Shown here one piece after another: positions 35,679 to 47,130 of a stretch of 64,000 nucleotides of DNA. The position numbers and the translations under genes are program-made. Under the pieces are notes generated by a model. It was not told the DNA's origin. It searched no databases and saw only the letters and a program-made list of their open reading frames with translations. Source of the stretch: Dentipellis sp. KUC8613 (Eukaryota; Basidiomycota; Agaricomycetes; Russulales; Hericiaceae). Location: positions 322,253-386,252 of the forward strand of contig NSJX01000004.1 of assembly GCA_002286715.1 (NCBI GenBank), given 5' to 3'. Positions within the stretch are counted from its first letter, which is position 1. Each line of letters starts with the position of its first letter.

Positions 35679-38531
35679 ATGTCTGGCCGACCATCTCGGT
35701 CGTCGAGCATCCCCATCCCGCGCAGCTCCTCTAATTCCCTCCCCTCTCTCGACGACGTCTTTGCCATGCCTTTCTCCACCTCGCCGTTGCCTCTTCCTCG
35801 CCCACGCCTTTCCTCTGGTGTAGGCGTGCAGACCACTCCGCCTCCGTTTTCTACGAGCCCACCAGCCCGCCCGACGTCTCGCTCCTACACTTCTGGCCCC
35901 TCGTTCATCCTCCCGCGCCGCCCCTCTGCGACTGCCGCGACCAACACCAGTCTCATCAGCACAAGCCCGGTACTTCCCCGAATCATCCGCGCCTCGACTA
36001 ATTCCAGCAACCCCTCGGCATCATGGGCCGATGTCGCCTGCTCGCCACCAGCGCCTTCGACATCCCCTACCCGCGGACGGCGTCCTAGCGCCGGCGCAGG
36101 GGCCGTCCGCGCCCCCAGCACGCACCGTCCCCCACACGTCCACGGCAGCTCTCTCACGCAGCCGCCCGCCCAGCCGACCCCCGCACCCGCACCTTTCCCG
36201 CTCCCGTCGTACCTCGAACACTCCGCCTTGCGCCACCTCCTCCAGACCGAACTTCCGCCCCACCTTCCCCCCTCTCGCTACGGCGCCCCGCCCCCGACCG
36301 TGTGGCCCTACCCCGCGCACCGCGATATTACCCCCGCCACAGACAGTGACGACGATAGCACCGCGAGCCCGCCGCCTCAGCGCGCGTCCGGCACTGGCGC
36401 GGGCCGGGCTGCGCTGGAGAGCGTCGCGATGGTCGGGAGCTGCCCCGTCTTCCGGCTGCCTACGCGCTGGAGCGAGCAGGACCGCCATATCCACCTGAGC
36501 GTCTCGGCCGATGGCCGCGAGCTGACCTACAACGGTATGTGGCCCGTCGATCCTTATTTATGACAGCACCTGACGCGTGGTTGGGCGTAAAGGTGCAGGC
36601 TTTACAGGTTCGTGTGCCTCGTGGTGGATTGGCCCCTTTTACTTATCATTTTTCGACCGTTGCAGGTGGAAGTAGCAATCTCGACAATGCTGGTATGGCA
36701 CGCACGAACCACCCCATACCCCCTGCGTGCGGTATTTATTACTATGAGGTAGAAATACTTAGCAAAGGACAAAAAGCGTGAGACCCGCATGTCTTCACCA
36801 ATTACCGTCCATTTATTTACCACACCTTCTAATGGCCTCACAGACACGTTAGCATAGGGTAAGTCGGTGGACTTGACGTGCTCATTCGTTTAATGACACA
36901 GAGGACAGATTTACTACCAGCAATAATCACCTTAATAAGTTACCCGGATGGGAGAAGGGATCGTGGGGATATCACGGTGACGACGGTTGTTCCTTCGCCG
37001 CCGAAAAGCAAGGAAATCCTTATGGACCGACCTATGGTGGTAAGCCGTTTCTGCTTCGCTGACGCCACGGCGCTAACAAATTACGCACAGGCGGTGATAT
37101 CATCGGCGCAGGCATCGACTTCACCCAGCACCGTGCCTTCTTCACCAAGAACGGCACCCTGATCGGTAAGCCTCTTCTCTTCCTCTATCCTTTTGAAACG
37201 GCCCTCACCACCATCCGCGCCTGCAGGCATGGTTTTCCACCACATCGCCGAAGACGTCGAGGTGTACCCTTCCGTCGGGCTGCGGCACGCCAACGAGGCC
37301 GTCTGCGTCAACTTCGGGCACTCGCCCTTTCGGTACGACATCGACGACCACGTGCAGCAGCAGCGCGACGCGGTCTGGGCGCGCATCCAGCGCGCGCCCA
37401 TCGACTGGCACGTCCTCGAGCCGGGGCGCACCGCCGCGCCGTCCACCGCGCGCGCGTTCTGCGTCTTCGACTCGGACGGCACGGACGAGCCGCCCGCCGC
37501 GGAGAAGGGCAAGGCGCGCGCGGACGCGCCGGACGAGGGCCGCGAGGAGGCGGGGCGGCTCGTGCTCAACTACCTCGTCCACCACGGGTACGCCAAGACG
37601 GCGCACGCGTTCGAGACGCAGCTCGCTCGCGCGCGTGCGCGCACGAGCGAGGCGGCCGTGGCGTCGTCGCCCGCCCTGCCGGTGCCGCCGCCGCTGCAGC
37701 CCGACGTCGACTCGCCGATGCCCGACGCAGAGGCTGATGCGGGTGCGTACGCTGCTCCACCCCCCAGCGCCAGCACGGACGCGGCGCTGGCGGAGCGCCT
37801 CGCGATCGTGCACGCGGTGCAGCGCGGCGACATCGACGGCGCGCTCGAGGGCGCGCGCGCGCGGTTCCCTGAGGCGCTCGCGCGCGAGCAGGGGCTCGTG
37901 CTGCTCAAGCTGCGCTGCCGCAAGTTCGTCGAGCTCGTGAACGAGGCGGCGGAGCTCAAGCGGCGGGTGCAGCGTGCGGAGGGGGGCGGCGCGGGTGCGG
38001 GTGTGGAGGACGGCGCTATGGAGGTGGACGACTCTTCCTCGTCCACGCCCGTCCCCGTGCCGGCCTCGCCGACGTCCGCATCGGCGTCCCCAGCCAAGAC
38101 GGCGGCGGAGACGGCGCTGCGGGCGGCGATTGCGTACGGGCAGACGCTGCGTGCGGACTACAAGCGCGATGCGCGGCGCGAGGTGCAGGGGCTGCTCGAG
38201 CGCACGTTCGGCGTCGTCGCGTACCACTTCCCGATGGAGGCGGGCGGCGCGGTGGGCAAGTGGGCGGGGCAGGACGCGCGCGACGCGCTCGCGGGCGAGG
38301 TGAACCAGGCGATCCTCGGTGCGTCCTTCTTCCCCTTCGTATTCGCGTTGGAGGTTTTGCTGACCAAATTGGTGGTTGCGTTTTTGGTGGACAGAGTCGC
38401 AAGGCTGGCCCGCGCGCCCCGCGCTCGAGCGCGTGTATCGCCAGACGGGCGCGTGCCTCGCGCAGCTGGGCTTCCTCGGCGTCGGCGCGGCGGTGTATGC
38501 AGACATGCGGCGCGAGCTGCTGGATGGGTGA
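35679..38531 (+). CDS. Gid1/Vid30-type RanBPM protein (SPRY-LisH-CTLH-CRA)
   Basis: Scaffold of the GID/CTLH ubiquitin ligase, which degrades gluconeogenic enzymes on return to glucose. A Ser/Pro-rich N-terminus ([17 protein letters not shown]) of about 260 residues precedes the SPRY domain ([63 protein letters not shown]). Then follow LisH ([19 protein letters not shown]), CTLH ([29 protein letters not shown]) and the CRA end ([24 protein letters not shown]-like [17 protein letters not shown]). Eight or so exons; the last begins after an intron near 38,320-38,396. Start: the first in-frame ATG at 35679. Stop TGA at 38529-38531 after ELLDG. Confidence 0.93.
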
Positions 38532-39277
38532 GCGCGTCCTCGCGTGCCGAGTGCCGTGTGCGTCTGGCAGGCGGGCAGGGACGCACGATCTGAGTTTCGT
38601 GGCATATCATAATTGTGCAAAAGCTGTACCACCATTTCCGTCTCCCTTCTCTTTCTCTTTTCCGTTTGCCCCACTCTGCTTTTTTCTCCGCTTCCATCCC
38701 GTTTCATTTTTGTGTTCAGTTTCCATTTTGCGTTTCGCTGTGTCTGTCGTGTTTTCGTGTGGGCGCGGGGTACTGTAAGCAACTAATCGCATGCGTACGC
38801 CTCATCGCGTCACGTCGTGGTATACTTAGGAAGCAGCAACTGAAGAATCTGTAGGACTAACTCTTAGTAGTAGTGTCAGTGGCCGGAAGCACCGTTCATC
38901 TCATCTTGTAATACATGCATCTCTCTGTAATCTTGTCTCTGCAGTGCACCAAACCAATGCAATATATCCCCTACTCGTCATCTCTGTGCGGAGTGGAGCT
39001 GTGGACGGCTGGTGTGTGCATTTACAACATGAAGAGGGGTAATCATTGTCAGATCGCGGGGGATCGTACTCTATGGATACACGCCTAAGGTAAGGTGAAT
39101 AGATAAACTCGTGAATAAAAGGCAATGACTGGAAGGGGCGAATGTAGTGAGAGAGCATTGCATGCGGGGAATTACGTGCGTGGAGTGTAGGGGTGTGCAA
39201 TGTGCAGAGTGCTGAGAAGAGACAAGAATGCAGAGGCAGAGAAAGCGGCAGAAAGCGAAGGCGGGCGCGGACTCGCA
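38532..39277. other. Convergent 3' region
   Basis: A 746-bp region between the convergent GID1 and ISA1 genes. T/C-rich near 38,640-38,760. No gene or RNA recognised. Confidence 0.45.
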
Positions 39278-40044
39278 CTATCGCGAGTTAACAGTGAACG
39301 ACTCGCCGCACCCGCACGCGTCCGTGATGTTCGGGTTCTTGAACGCGAACTTGGAGCTGGGGAGAAGAGGGGCGTTAGCACCCGTGCGCCCGCAGGAAAG
39401 TCCGAGGAGCAGCCACGTACCTCAGCGCGTCCTCGTGCCAGTCCATCTCGCTGCCGATGATGGAGAAGAGCGCCTTGCTGTCGATGACAACCTTGACGCC
39501 GTCCTGCTCGACGACCTCGTCGAACTTGCCTGGCCGTTCGACGTACTCTAGATGGTACGAGAGGCCGGCACAACCCTTGTTGCGGACGCCGATGCGGATC
39601 ATCTGTGGGGTCGGGCTATGGAGGAGGATACGAAGGCGTTCAACTGCACCGGGGGTCTAGAGGCAATTGGACATGAGTATTCCACTTGTTCGAGACAATG
39701 CGATTGGGAGTACGCACGAGTGTCAGTGCAGCCTTCTTGGCGCGGAGCTGGGGCTTCGGGCGCTCCTTGCGGGGGACTGGAGGCGGGCGGGCTGCAGTCT
39801 GCGGCGACGCTGCGTCTGAGCTAATGGGTGTCTTCGTCGTGGGGATGACGACGGGTGTCTTGTCATGTATGGGCAGGTCGTGCGGGGAGACGGGGGCGGC
39901 GGAGGATGACGGAACTGGGGCGGCGTCGCGGGCGGACCACGCAGACATCATTGCACGGCGCACAAACATGTGCGTCGGCGCTGTGGCGACCAGCGAATGG
40001 GAGAGGCAGCGCGCAGAGTGGACGCGGGCGAGCGATGCAGACAT
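39278..40044 (-). CDS. ISA1: Mitochondrial iron-sulfur assembly protein Isa1 (ISCA1)
   Basis: A-type protein needed for [4Fe-4S] clusters in mitochondria. The N-terminus is long, basic and Ser/Ala-rich with an amphipathic start (MSASLARVHSARCLSH), fitting a mitochondrial presequence. The fold begins at RAKKAALTLTPGAVERLRIL. The three cluster cysteines are seen in NKGCAGLSYHLEY and DACGCGESF, and VVEQDGVKVVIDSKALFSII with GSEMDWHEDAL is family-typical. Three exons; stop at 39278-39280. The start is the ATG at 40042-40044; an upstream ATG near 40,117 is in another frame. Confidence 0.93.
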
Positions 40045-41460
40045 GGTGGGCGGGAGGCGGGAGAGAGAGCGTCGGGAGAGACTGGCAGAGAGCAGTTTTG
40101 GGGAGAGGCGCCGCCATGACACACGCGCTGACTAATATGGAAATCAGGTGGCCCTACCCCGCGCGAGCCAATCAGACGCGTTCCGTTCCTCAGCCGGCCC
40201 CAGTCTCGCCATCGATCAGCCCTCTTCAACCCCGTCCACCCGCTCCAGAGCGAGCTCAAACAACTGAAGTCATTGTGAGAGAATGCGGTGCGAACATCGT
40301 GCGCAGTTTGTCTGGCGCCCAGGTCAGTCTAAGTCGCGGCCCAGACCGCACCTGATCGTGCGCACAACATTCTTTTCCAGGCCACCTCTTCCCCAACGTC
40401 TCACGACGTCGCGACGCGTCAATTAGACGCGTCGAGAGCATGGTCTGTCGTGCTAGTGTATGAGCAGACATCTGTAGTAAGTCGCTTTCCTTACAGTTCC
40501 ATGGCTTCTCAACCCCGCAAAGCATCAAGTGCTTCCCATGGGGGGAATTCTCGGACATGCAGAATTGCCTCAAGGCCTCATATTCACGTCCGCCACCCAT
40601 AAAACCTAGGAGCATGGGGGCGTCTCTGTCCTGTTCAGATTCCGTCCCTCTCCCTCCCGTCAACATCAGGCCCCTGCCCTAAGCATCCAACGTTCCGTTT
40701 GTCTCGCACACTACGACATCTCTCGTACCTCTGACCAGCCGTAGCTCCACCCCGCGAGGCTTCCGAGGACATGTCTGAATCGATGGACCTCGATATGGAC
40801 CGCCGGCGCCCGAGCCCTTCCATGGGCCTCTGCTCAATGGCACCGCCCAATGACACGACGTCCACTCGCAGAATATACGCACACGGAATGTATGCCGCGC
40901 CATTTTGGCTACCGTGCTTCGCGCTTCGCCGCTAGTCCAATCCCGAGTGCGCAATGCGTCTACCCGTCCGGTCTTGTGGCCTGTGCAGCGCCTGAGGACC
41001 CCCCAATGACACACCCATGGGGCAGTCGGTATGGACCATAGCAGTCACTTATCAGACCCTGTTGCGTACCGTCTCAACCATTGTGCCTATCCACGCTCTA
41101 TATATGTTCTTTCGATCGTCTTGCTCAAGCATTTTGCCTCACACTTGTCGAGTACTTCTACTTTTTGCCTCCTGACGGCTTCACCGTCGTTCCAGTCAGC
41201 GCTGGTGCACTGAAACCACAGGCCCAGCGTGTGACAAAGTGCATGTCACGGGGTTACGCCTGTGACGATAGAATCGGGACGTGGGCCGACCATCGCTTGA
41301 TCGCCTTCCCCCTGCCGTACACCTCCTCCGCAGCTATATCTTCTCTCTTTCCCACTTGTCAGGTCTCTGCATTCGCCTCAAGCTAAAGCTTGGGTGCTCT
41401 ATGCAGATTGGCTCTTTACCTTCACTCCTTTGGCGCCTAGAGGGCTCATAGATAATAGTC
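40045..41460. other. 1.4 kb divergent region ISA1/copper-fist gene
   Basis: Intergenic DNA between two divergent metal-related genes. A CCAAT box at 40168-40172 with an ACGCGT at 40176-40181 lies about 125 bp before ISA1. Two palindromic GACGCGTC sites lie at 40413-40433. The 41,000-41,460 half probably includes the 5' UTR and perhaps a leader intron of the copper-fist gene. No coding gene supported. Confidence 0.45.
40413..40433. promoter_or_regulatory. Paired GACGCGTC palindromes (MCB-like)
   Basis: GACGCGTC occurs at 40413-40420 and again at 40426-40433, separated by AATTA. Each unit contains ACGCGT, the core of the MluI cell-cycle box bound by MBF in ascomycete yeasts. The role here is inferred. 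Confidence 0.4.
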
Positions 41461-43090
41461 ATGGTACGTTTGTATCTCACTTTTGTTACCTGGAACCATA
41501 TTCATGTGTGGCCCAACTACAGGTATACGTTAATAGCCAGAAGTTTGCTTGGTTGGTTCCCCTTCTACCCAGCTGCTGAAAGTACTACATCCTCACTCTA
41601 CCTCTTCCTCGTCATCGTCAAATTCTCTATACAGTGAATCCTGCATCAAAGGTCACCGGTCTTCGTCCTGCGCGCACACCGACCGCCCCCTCTTTGAAAT
41701 CAAGAAGAAAGGCCGGCCCGTCTCTCAATGCGACCACTGCCGCGAGTTGCGCCGTCAGAAACGGGTGCACTCCAAATGCACCTGCACGGAAAGCAAGTCG
41801 GCCAAAGACAGGCCGTTCGAGAAAGCCATAGGCACCAAACGTGCGTACCTCCCGTCTGTTTTTAGCACACCCTCCTCCTGCATCCAATTCCACGGCGCAA
41901 AGTCCTGACCATTCCGTTTCATCCTAACATATGACGCTCCGCCCATCACCAGAGAAACGCTATATCCCCATCGTCCCTGCGCTCCCGAACGGCCTGAAAG
42001 ATGCATTCCCACCCTCATCAGCGCCCTCCCGCTCATCTGACCCGCGGCAGAAAGGCACGTCATCCCCCTTCTCCTTCTCGCACATCTTTGCCATCCGCGC
42101 GGCCGCGCTTCCTAACCTCTGTCATCCTGTCCAGTGGACTCGCTTCTGAACCCCTGTCCATGCGCGGACGTGTGGAACTGCCAGTGCCGCGCGAGCTCGT
42201 CTGCCGCGTCGCCGGACCCTGAGCCGTCCTCGGCCGCCGACGAGAACATGTCGAATGGCCTCGCGACGCTCGCCCGCGCCGCCGCGGCCCTCTGCTGCGA
42301 CGACACCCCCGAACCCGACACCCCATCCACCAAATCCCCCACCCCCGCTCCCGCCCCACCGTCCACCAGCGCCTCACCCCCCGCCCCGCGCTCCTGCAAA
42401 CACCACCGGCCGCCCTCGCCCCCGCTCTCACACCGCTCGCACAAACGCACGCGCAAAAGCCCCTCGCCGGGGCCCGCCCTGCCGCCGCTCGTGCTCCCGC
42501 CTCCCGACACCACCACGCAGTCCTCCCCGTACCCCTACTCGTACTCGCACCCGTACCCGTACTCCGCGCCGTCCACCGCGATGCCGCCCTTCAGCACGCT
42601 CACGTCGCTCGCGGGCAGCGGGTGCACCTGCGGCCTGCGCTGCGCATGCGCAGGCTGTGCGGAGCACCGCCCTGCGCATCCGCACGGCGGGGAGGCGGAC
42701 GGGGCGCGCGATTGTGGAGACGGGTGCGGGGATTGTGTGGACGAGGGCACGATGAGTATCGACTTGTCTGCGGTCGGGTGCGGGTTCCGCTCTGTTATGA
42801 GCCAGAGTGCCAGCACGGAGGGCAGCTCGACGGCGCTGGAGAGCTTCTTCGCGTACGCGGCGCGCGTGCCGCCGCCTGGCGGCCCCGTTGCGCTGCCGAA
42901 GCTGTGCTGTGGGGGCGATTGTGGGTGTGGAAGCCGGTGTGCGTGTGGGAGTGCGTGTGGGGGGTGTTGTAGTGAGAAGGCAGATGAGGCGGGTGGGGAG
43001 AAGGAGAAGGAGGCGGTGACGACGCCGACGCCGGTACCGGTGCAGGAGAATGAGAATAGGGAGGAAAGGCGGGCGTCGTGCTGCTGCTAG
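41461..43090 (+). CDS. Copper-fist transcription factor (Mac1/Cuf1-like)
   Basis: Copper-sensing regulator of uptake genes. Five exons: 41461-41463 (only the ATG), 41523-41551, 41635-41840, 41953-42054 and 42135-43090, giving 431 residues. The copper fist reads MVYVNSQKFACESCIKGHRS, CAHTDRPLFEIKKKGRP and QCDHCRELRRQKRVHSKC; the zinc ligands and the KGRP DNA-contact loop are intact. Three Cys-rich blocks follow (PCPCADVWNCQC; CTCGLRCACAGC; LCCGGDCGCGSRCACGSAC) and the protein ends ASCCC; such blocks bind Cu(I) and control activity in this family. The fourth intron fits only as a GC-AG intron (AAAG|GCACGT...CCAG), which keeps the frame. The position of the ATG-only exon rests on the GTACGT donor. 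Confidence 0.9.
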
Positions 43091-43754
43091 CAGACGGTCG
43101 TGATAATGGTCTACTGTATCGTGTCTCTGATTCTCTCTCTTTCCTTCCTCCATTTACCTTCTCATTTCCTCCATATTTTCCGTTCTATCTTTCTCGCGTC
43201 GTTTCGTTTCTTGCTGGGCTCTACGGTCTACGGATGCAATCTCGGGTTCGTTCCGGCGCATGCGTCTCATCAGGTTAGTTCAAGCTAGTATCGTGATCGT
43301 GGTGGTTCCGCGTTCCCTTCTCTTCTGTTCGCTTCCCCCCTCAGCTGCCTATTTGCCTATCGCCTCATGCAGGATCTCATGTCCCGTGTATCTACTGCAG
43401 TGTACGAGTACCATGTTGTGACTTCCTGGTTTCGGTCTGTTTCACTCACGTATAATGAATGATGCTCGCGTCCTCGGGGCATTTTTATGACATACGCATG
43501 GAGCTGAGTGAGGGCTTGAGAGTTTCGGGGACTGAGCAAGGAGCACCGGTACCTCCCTGGTTGCAGGCGCAATACGCATGGCAAGACGTAAATTACAAAC
43601 TGTGGAATTCGGGACCGTGATGAGGGACTGTACAAGACTTGGGACTCGGAGCCGGGCGTTATGTTTAACAAGAGCAGAGACACAAATGGAAGCGGGAGCA
43701 GAAGCAGGGGAAATCGAAGCAGGCGTCACATCGGATGGTGTGCGTGCGGGGGCG
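43091..43754. other. Convergent 3' region
   Basis: A 664-bp region between the convergent copper-fist and E2 genes; very pyrimidine-rich at 43,130-43,200. An open minus-strand frame continues from the E2 gene to 43,442 but looks non-coding. Confidence 0.4.
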
Positions 43755-44896
43755 TTATACACTAGATGGATCGATCCGTCGTCAGCTTCACGATGATAAC
43801 GCACAGCACAGGTGCCGCAGACGGAAACGGAACGGACGTACGTGTCGTCTATTGAAATTCGGTTTGAAGGCGGGAGAGTGAGTGAGATTGAGACCATGAG
43901 ACTGGAAGGTGAGCGCAAGCAGGAGACGTACCGTCGTACATAAACCGCGTCTAAGGGCAAAGACGCAGGCGGAGGAATAAGATTCAAGGCTCGAACACGA
44001 GGCAGATGGCGAACGTACCTTCTTGGGGTTGTCCGGTGCGGTGCGCACGTACCGATCGTTCCCTTCTGGTCTGCAGAGATAACGCAGCGCAGATCAGCTC
44101 CAGCTCCCAGCCTTCACACCCGTCACTCGGTAGTACTCACAGTTCCTTCTTCTACACAAGTACAAGGGGAAAGCTATTAGCAAACGCGAACACATGAATT
44201 GAAATAGACCATGCACGCACCTTACAGGACGCCAGCATGCTCTGGATGGTCACGCACACCGCGATGACGCTGAGCACGGGGGACCACTCGCTTCCCAGTA
44301 TAGACGCGCAGATCTGCACACGCGCATCAGCAGCGAAGTAGACCCGGGCGCAGCGCACTCGCGCGGTGCACGCGGGCAGAAGAAGAGAGAACAACGCACA
44401 TGGCCATTGGTGTAGACGTGCTGCGGGCCACACAAGTATGAGCATGCGCACAGCCGTAGCAGAGTAGAGGGAAAGAGAGCGCAAGACGTACGGGGTGCAC
44501 AGGCGGCTTGAATTTATCGTTGACGACGAACTGCACGGCAGGCGAGGAGATGGGGTATTGGGGGTCGAAGCGGAACATCAGCGCAAAGGTTTCGCCCTGA
44601 CGCGATATCGCTGGTCAGCCTGATGTGCGCATCGGATGTGCTGCGGTGGTGATCATAGGCGCACCTTGTACAGGCTCTCGCCGAGCACCTCGACGGTGAG
44701 GATCCATGTCTCGAAGTCGTCTGCCTGGAGGAGCGTGATGCCTGTGTGCGCAACGGCGTAAGGACCCAGGATCTGTGCATCACCCACCGCGTTCCTGAGA
44801 CGGATTCAGAATCGGGTGCTGCTCACCTGCCGGGCAGCCCTCCTGGTGGATCTCGGTCAGTTCCTTTCTGAGCCTTCTCCCAGAGACGCTGCTCAT
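43755..44896 (-). CDS. Ubiquitin-conjugating enzyme E2 W-like (UBE2W/Ubc16)
   Basis: E2 of the class that ubiquitinates protein N-termini. Starts MSSVSGRRLRKELTEIHQEG at 44896. Core motifs are WILTVEVLGESLYKGETFAL, QYPISSPAVQFVV, the active-site stretch HVYTNGH-ICASILGSEWSP with the catalytic Cys, SMLASCKKKELPEG and RYVRTAPDNPKK. The gene is cut into unusually small exons: 44400-44420 (21 nt, HVYTNGH), an 11-nt exon AAGAAGGAACT near 44,150 and a 19-nt exon encoding TRFMYD. I infer a 7-nt exon and a last exon TGTATAA (43755-43761), giving the end YDDDTV, which resembles the family end HDDTC. If these two are wrong, the frame stops at 43849-43851. Confidence 0.87.
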
Positions 44897-45422
44897 GATG
44901 ATATCTGATTGTCCTTGCTGGTATTAATGAGTTGGAGAGAGACGAGACGAGACGAGACGAAAGGAAAGGTCCCCGTAGCTGCAGTGCTTATTTGCTATTG
45001 CAGTCCCTTCGGTTGCGACAAGCGCCTGCCAAGCAGGACCAAACACGGCTTTCTACAAAAACGCGCGTGCGGACGCGTGTCTCCTCAATGTCATTTCCAT
45101 CTCTGCTTTAGAGTCACTTGGTTTCCCGTTTGTTACAGAAGGGATATACAGGCGCTCGCAGAGATGCAGAGGAACCTCTCGCCATTGTCTTACGTTGGCT
45201 TGTGTACTCAAGGCTCGTTCAACACGGATTCTGGCGAGGAACATCTTTTTTCTTCTCTCTTTTCTCGTTCTGCATCACAGTATCTACTCTTGTACCCCAC
45301 CGATGCAATTTTATGGTCTATGAACATCTATTATCTGGTTCTCAGGATATACGAAGCAACAGAGTGGATAATAATACAGGAATAAAGTGAGCGGTAATGT
45401 TGGTCGAGGAGAAGGTATGCAG
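44897..45422. other. E2 promoter and HEM3 3' side
   Basis: A 526-bp region between two minus-strand genes. It begins with four tandem GACGA units at 44941-44960, 45 bp before the E2 start. No gene. Confidence 0.4.
44941..44960. repeat. (GACGA)4 microsatellite
   Basis: Four perfect pentanucleotide units in the upstream region of the E2 gene. Confidence 0.8.
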
Positions 45423-46658
45423 CTATGGCTGCTGCATCACCTCCTCAATTTTGTGGACCTCCTCCTTAGTCTTCTCCTCCCCAGCCCTGCTCTCCCTGTC
45501 CTTCTCGATCTCCTGCAGAATATCCCGTCCACCCGTCTCAATCAGCACCCGCGCCAACCGTGCGCCCACATCCTCCGCATCCTCCGTGCTGGTCAGCACC
45601 TCCACAATCTCATGTTCGACATGCTGCTGCCCGTCGATGGCAGTGATCGTGCCGACAATCCGCAACCTCGCCTCCCTGCTGCTCTCCCCCTCGTCCTTCA
45701 GCACCTCCAGCTCCGTGTGCATGCCGACGGGCACACTGCACCCGCCTTCGAGCACGCGCAGACACGCGCGCTCCGCGAGACACTTCCACTGCGTCTGCCA
45801 GTGTGTGAGCGCCTTGCACAGCCGGATCGTCTCCGCGTCGCCCGCGCGGATCTCGACTCCGAGCGCGCCCTGCCCGACGGCGTAGTACAGCGTCGGCGCG
45901 CCGATGTCCGCTGTGACGCGGTCACCGAGGCCCTGCCGCACGAGCCCAGCCTTCGCCAGGATAAGCGCTGCGTATGGGCCCTCGGAGTCGTCAAGTTTCG
46001 AAAGGCGCGTAGTCCTGCAGAGAAAAAAACGGAATTAATGGGGATATGTGGTAATGTGGGGCGATCGGAGACATACAAGTTTCCGCGCTTGAAGGAATAA
46101 AGGCAGTCAGGCAATGTCTGCGCGAATTATGAAGACGAGACTCACGACATCCTTGAAGATCAGGTGCGGGTACTTCCTCTTGAGCTGCGCGACCCGTCGG
46201 ACACTGCTCGTCCCGACGACGCTGCCGTTCGGGAGGTCGTCGAGCCCCTTCACCTCCTTGCCCTCCACCGTGAAGCCTGCCTTCACCACGAGACTGTCTA
46301 CGGCATCTGCCCGTTCGAGAATAGCACCCAGCGCACACCCCTCCGGCAACACTGTCGGCATGTCCTTCAGAGAGTGCACGAGCATGTCCACTTCGCCCTG
46401 CAGCAGCGCGACCTCCAGCTCCTTCGTCCACAGCGACTTGCCACCTAGTAGATATAGCGCTTGTGATTGGTTTTTGTCGCCTGCTGTCGACATGAAGGAT
46501 GTGGAGAATTTCGATGTGGGGAATGCATCTCGGAGAGCGTCGATGACCACGTTCGTTTGGATCTGGGCAAGCTTTGAGGCGCGTGACGCGAGGACGAACT
46601 CGCGAGGCTGCTCGGAGGGTTCGGAGTAGCCGAAGAATTGCGAGGCGACGGAACCCAT
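45423..46658 (-). CDS. HEM3: Porphobilinogen deaminase (hydroxymethylbilane synthase)
   Basis: Third step of heme biosynthesis, joining four porphobilinogens in the cytosol. Starts MGSVASQFFGYSEPS. Family motifs in order: VLASRASKLAQIQT, DKNQSQALYLLGGKSLWTKE, DMLVHSLKDMPTVLP with the catalytic Asp, VVGTSSVRRVAQLKR, RGNLTTRLSKLDD and ALILAKAGLVRQGL. The cofactor-binding cysteine is in EGGCSVPVG. The C-terminal domain ends KIEEVMQQP. Three exons; the middle one is an 11-nt microexon (46077-46087) encoding RGN and part of Leu, flanked by clean AG and GTATGT. The start is the ATG at 46656-46658; an in-frame upstream frame has no ATG close by. Confidence 0.95.
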
Positions 46659-47130
46659 GGTAAAGTGAACGAAGGAGTGGGGGGTGGGAGGGCTTGAGAT
46701 AGAGTGAGAGTGAAGTATAAGTAACTGGTCACTGCCAGGAGACTTTCGGTGACGGCTGATTGCCGTGCGAAACACCTGCTACATTGGTGTTCGTAGGCAT
46801 GAGGATTATCCAGGCACCCGGCCAAATCCTTTGCACGCTATTCGACCACGACGCCTTACCAGCAAGCCGGGATATCTGCCTGAGCAAAATCACACCGGGT
46901 ATGTCGCTTCCGTCGAGAATGCAAGGGCATAGTATGTATGAGCGATGGCTAGGTGGGAATGCAGATGGAGTACAGTGAATAGATATAATTATGAACGATC
47001 AGTGTATACTTAGTGTGCGGGGTGTGGTGGAATCTACATAGCAAATGCATTGGATTATACGCTCATATACTGTGCCATACTAATAAGCTCGGAATTAAAA
47101 TGGAGTCTGGGGCACAGAGAGGCTAACTAC
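46659..47130. other. HEM3 promoter and NFU1 3' side
   Basis: A 472-bp region between two minus-strand genes. No clear element and no gene. Confidence 0.4.

Noticed and set aside
37205..38782. Minus-strand open frame of 525 codons antisense to GID1
   Set aside because: The plus strand has clear SPRY/LisH/CTLH/CRA motifs. In GC-rich coding DNA with G/C third positions the opposite strand has few stops. The antisense protein is Arg/His-rich without domains.
43442..43754. C-terminal extension of the E2 enzyme by read-through
   Set aside because: It would add over 100 Ser/Pro/Thr-rich residues not seen in UBE2W proteins; splicing to the YDDDTV end fits the family better.
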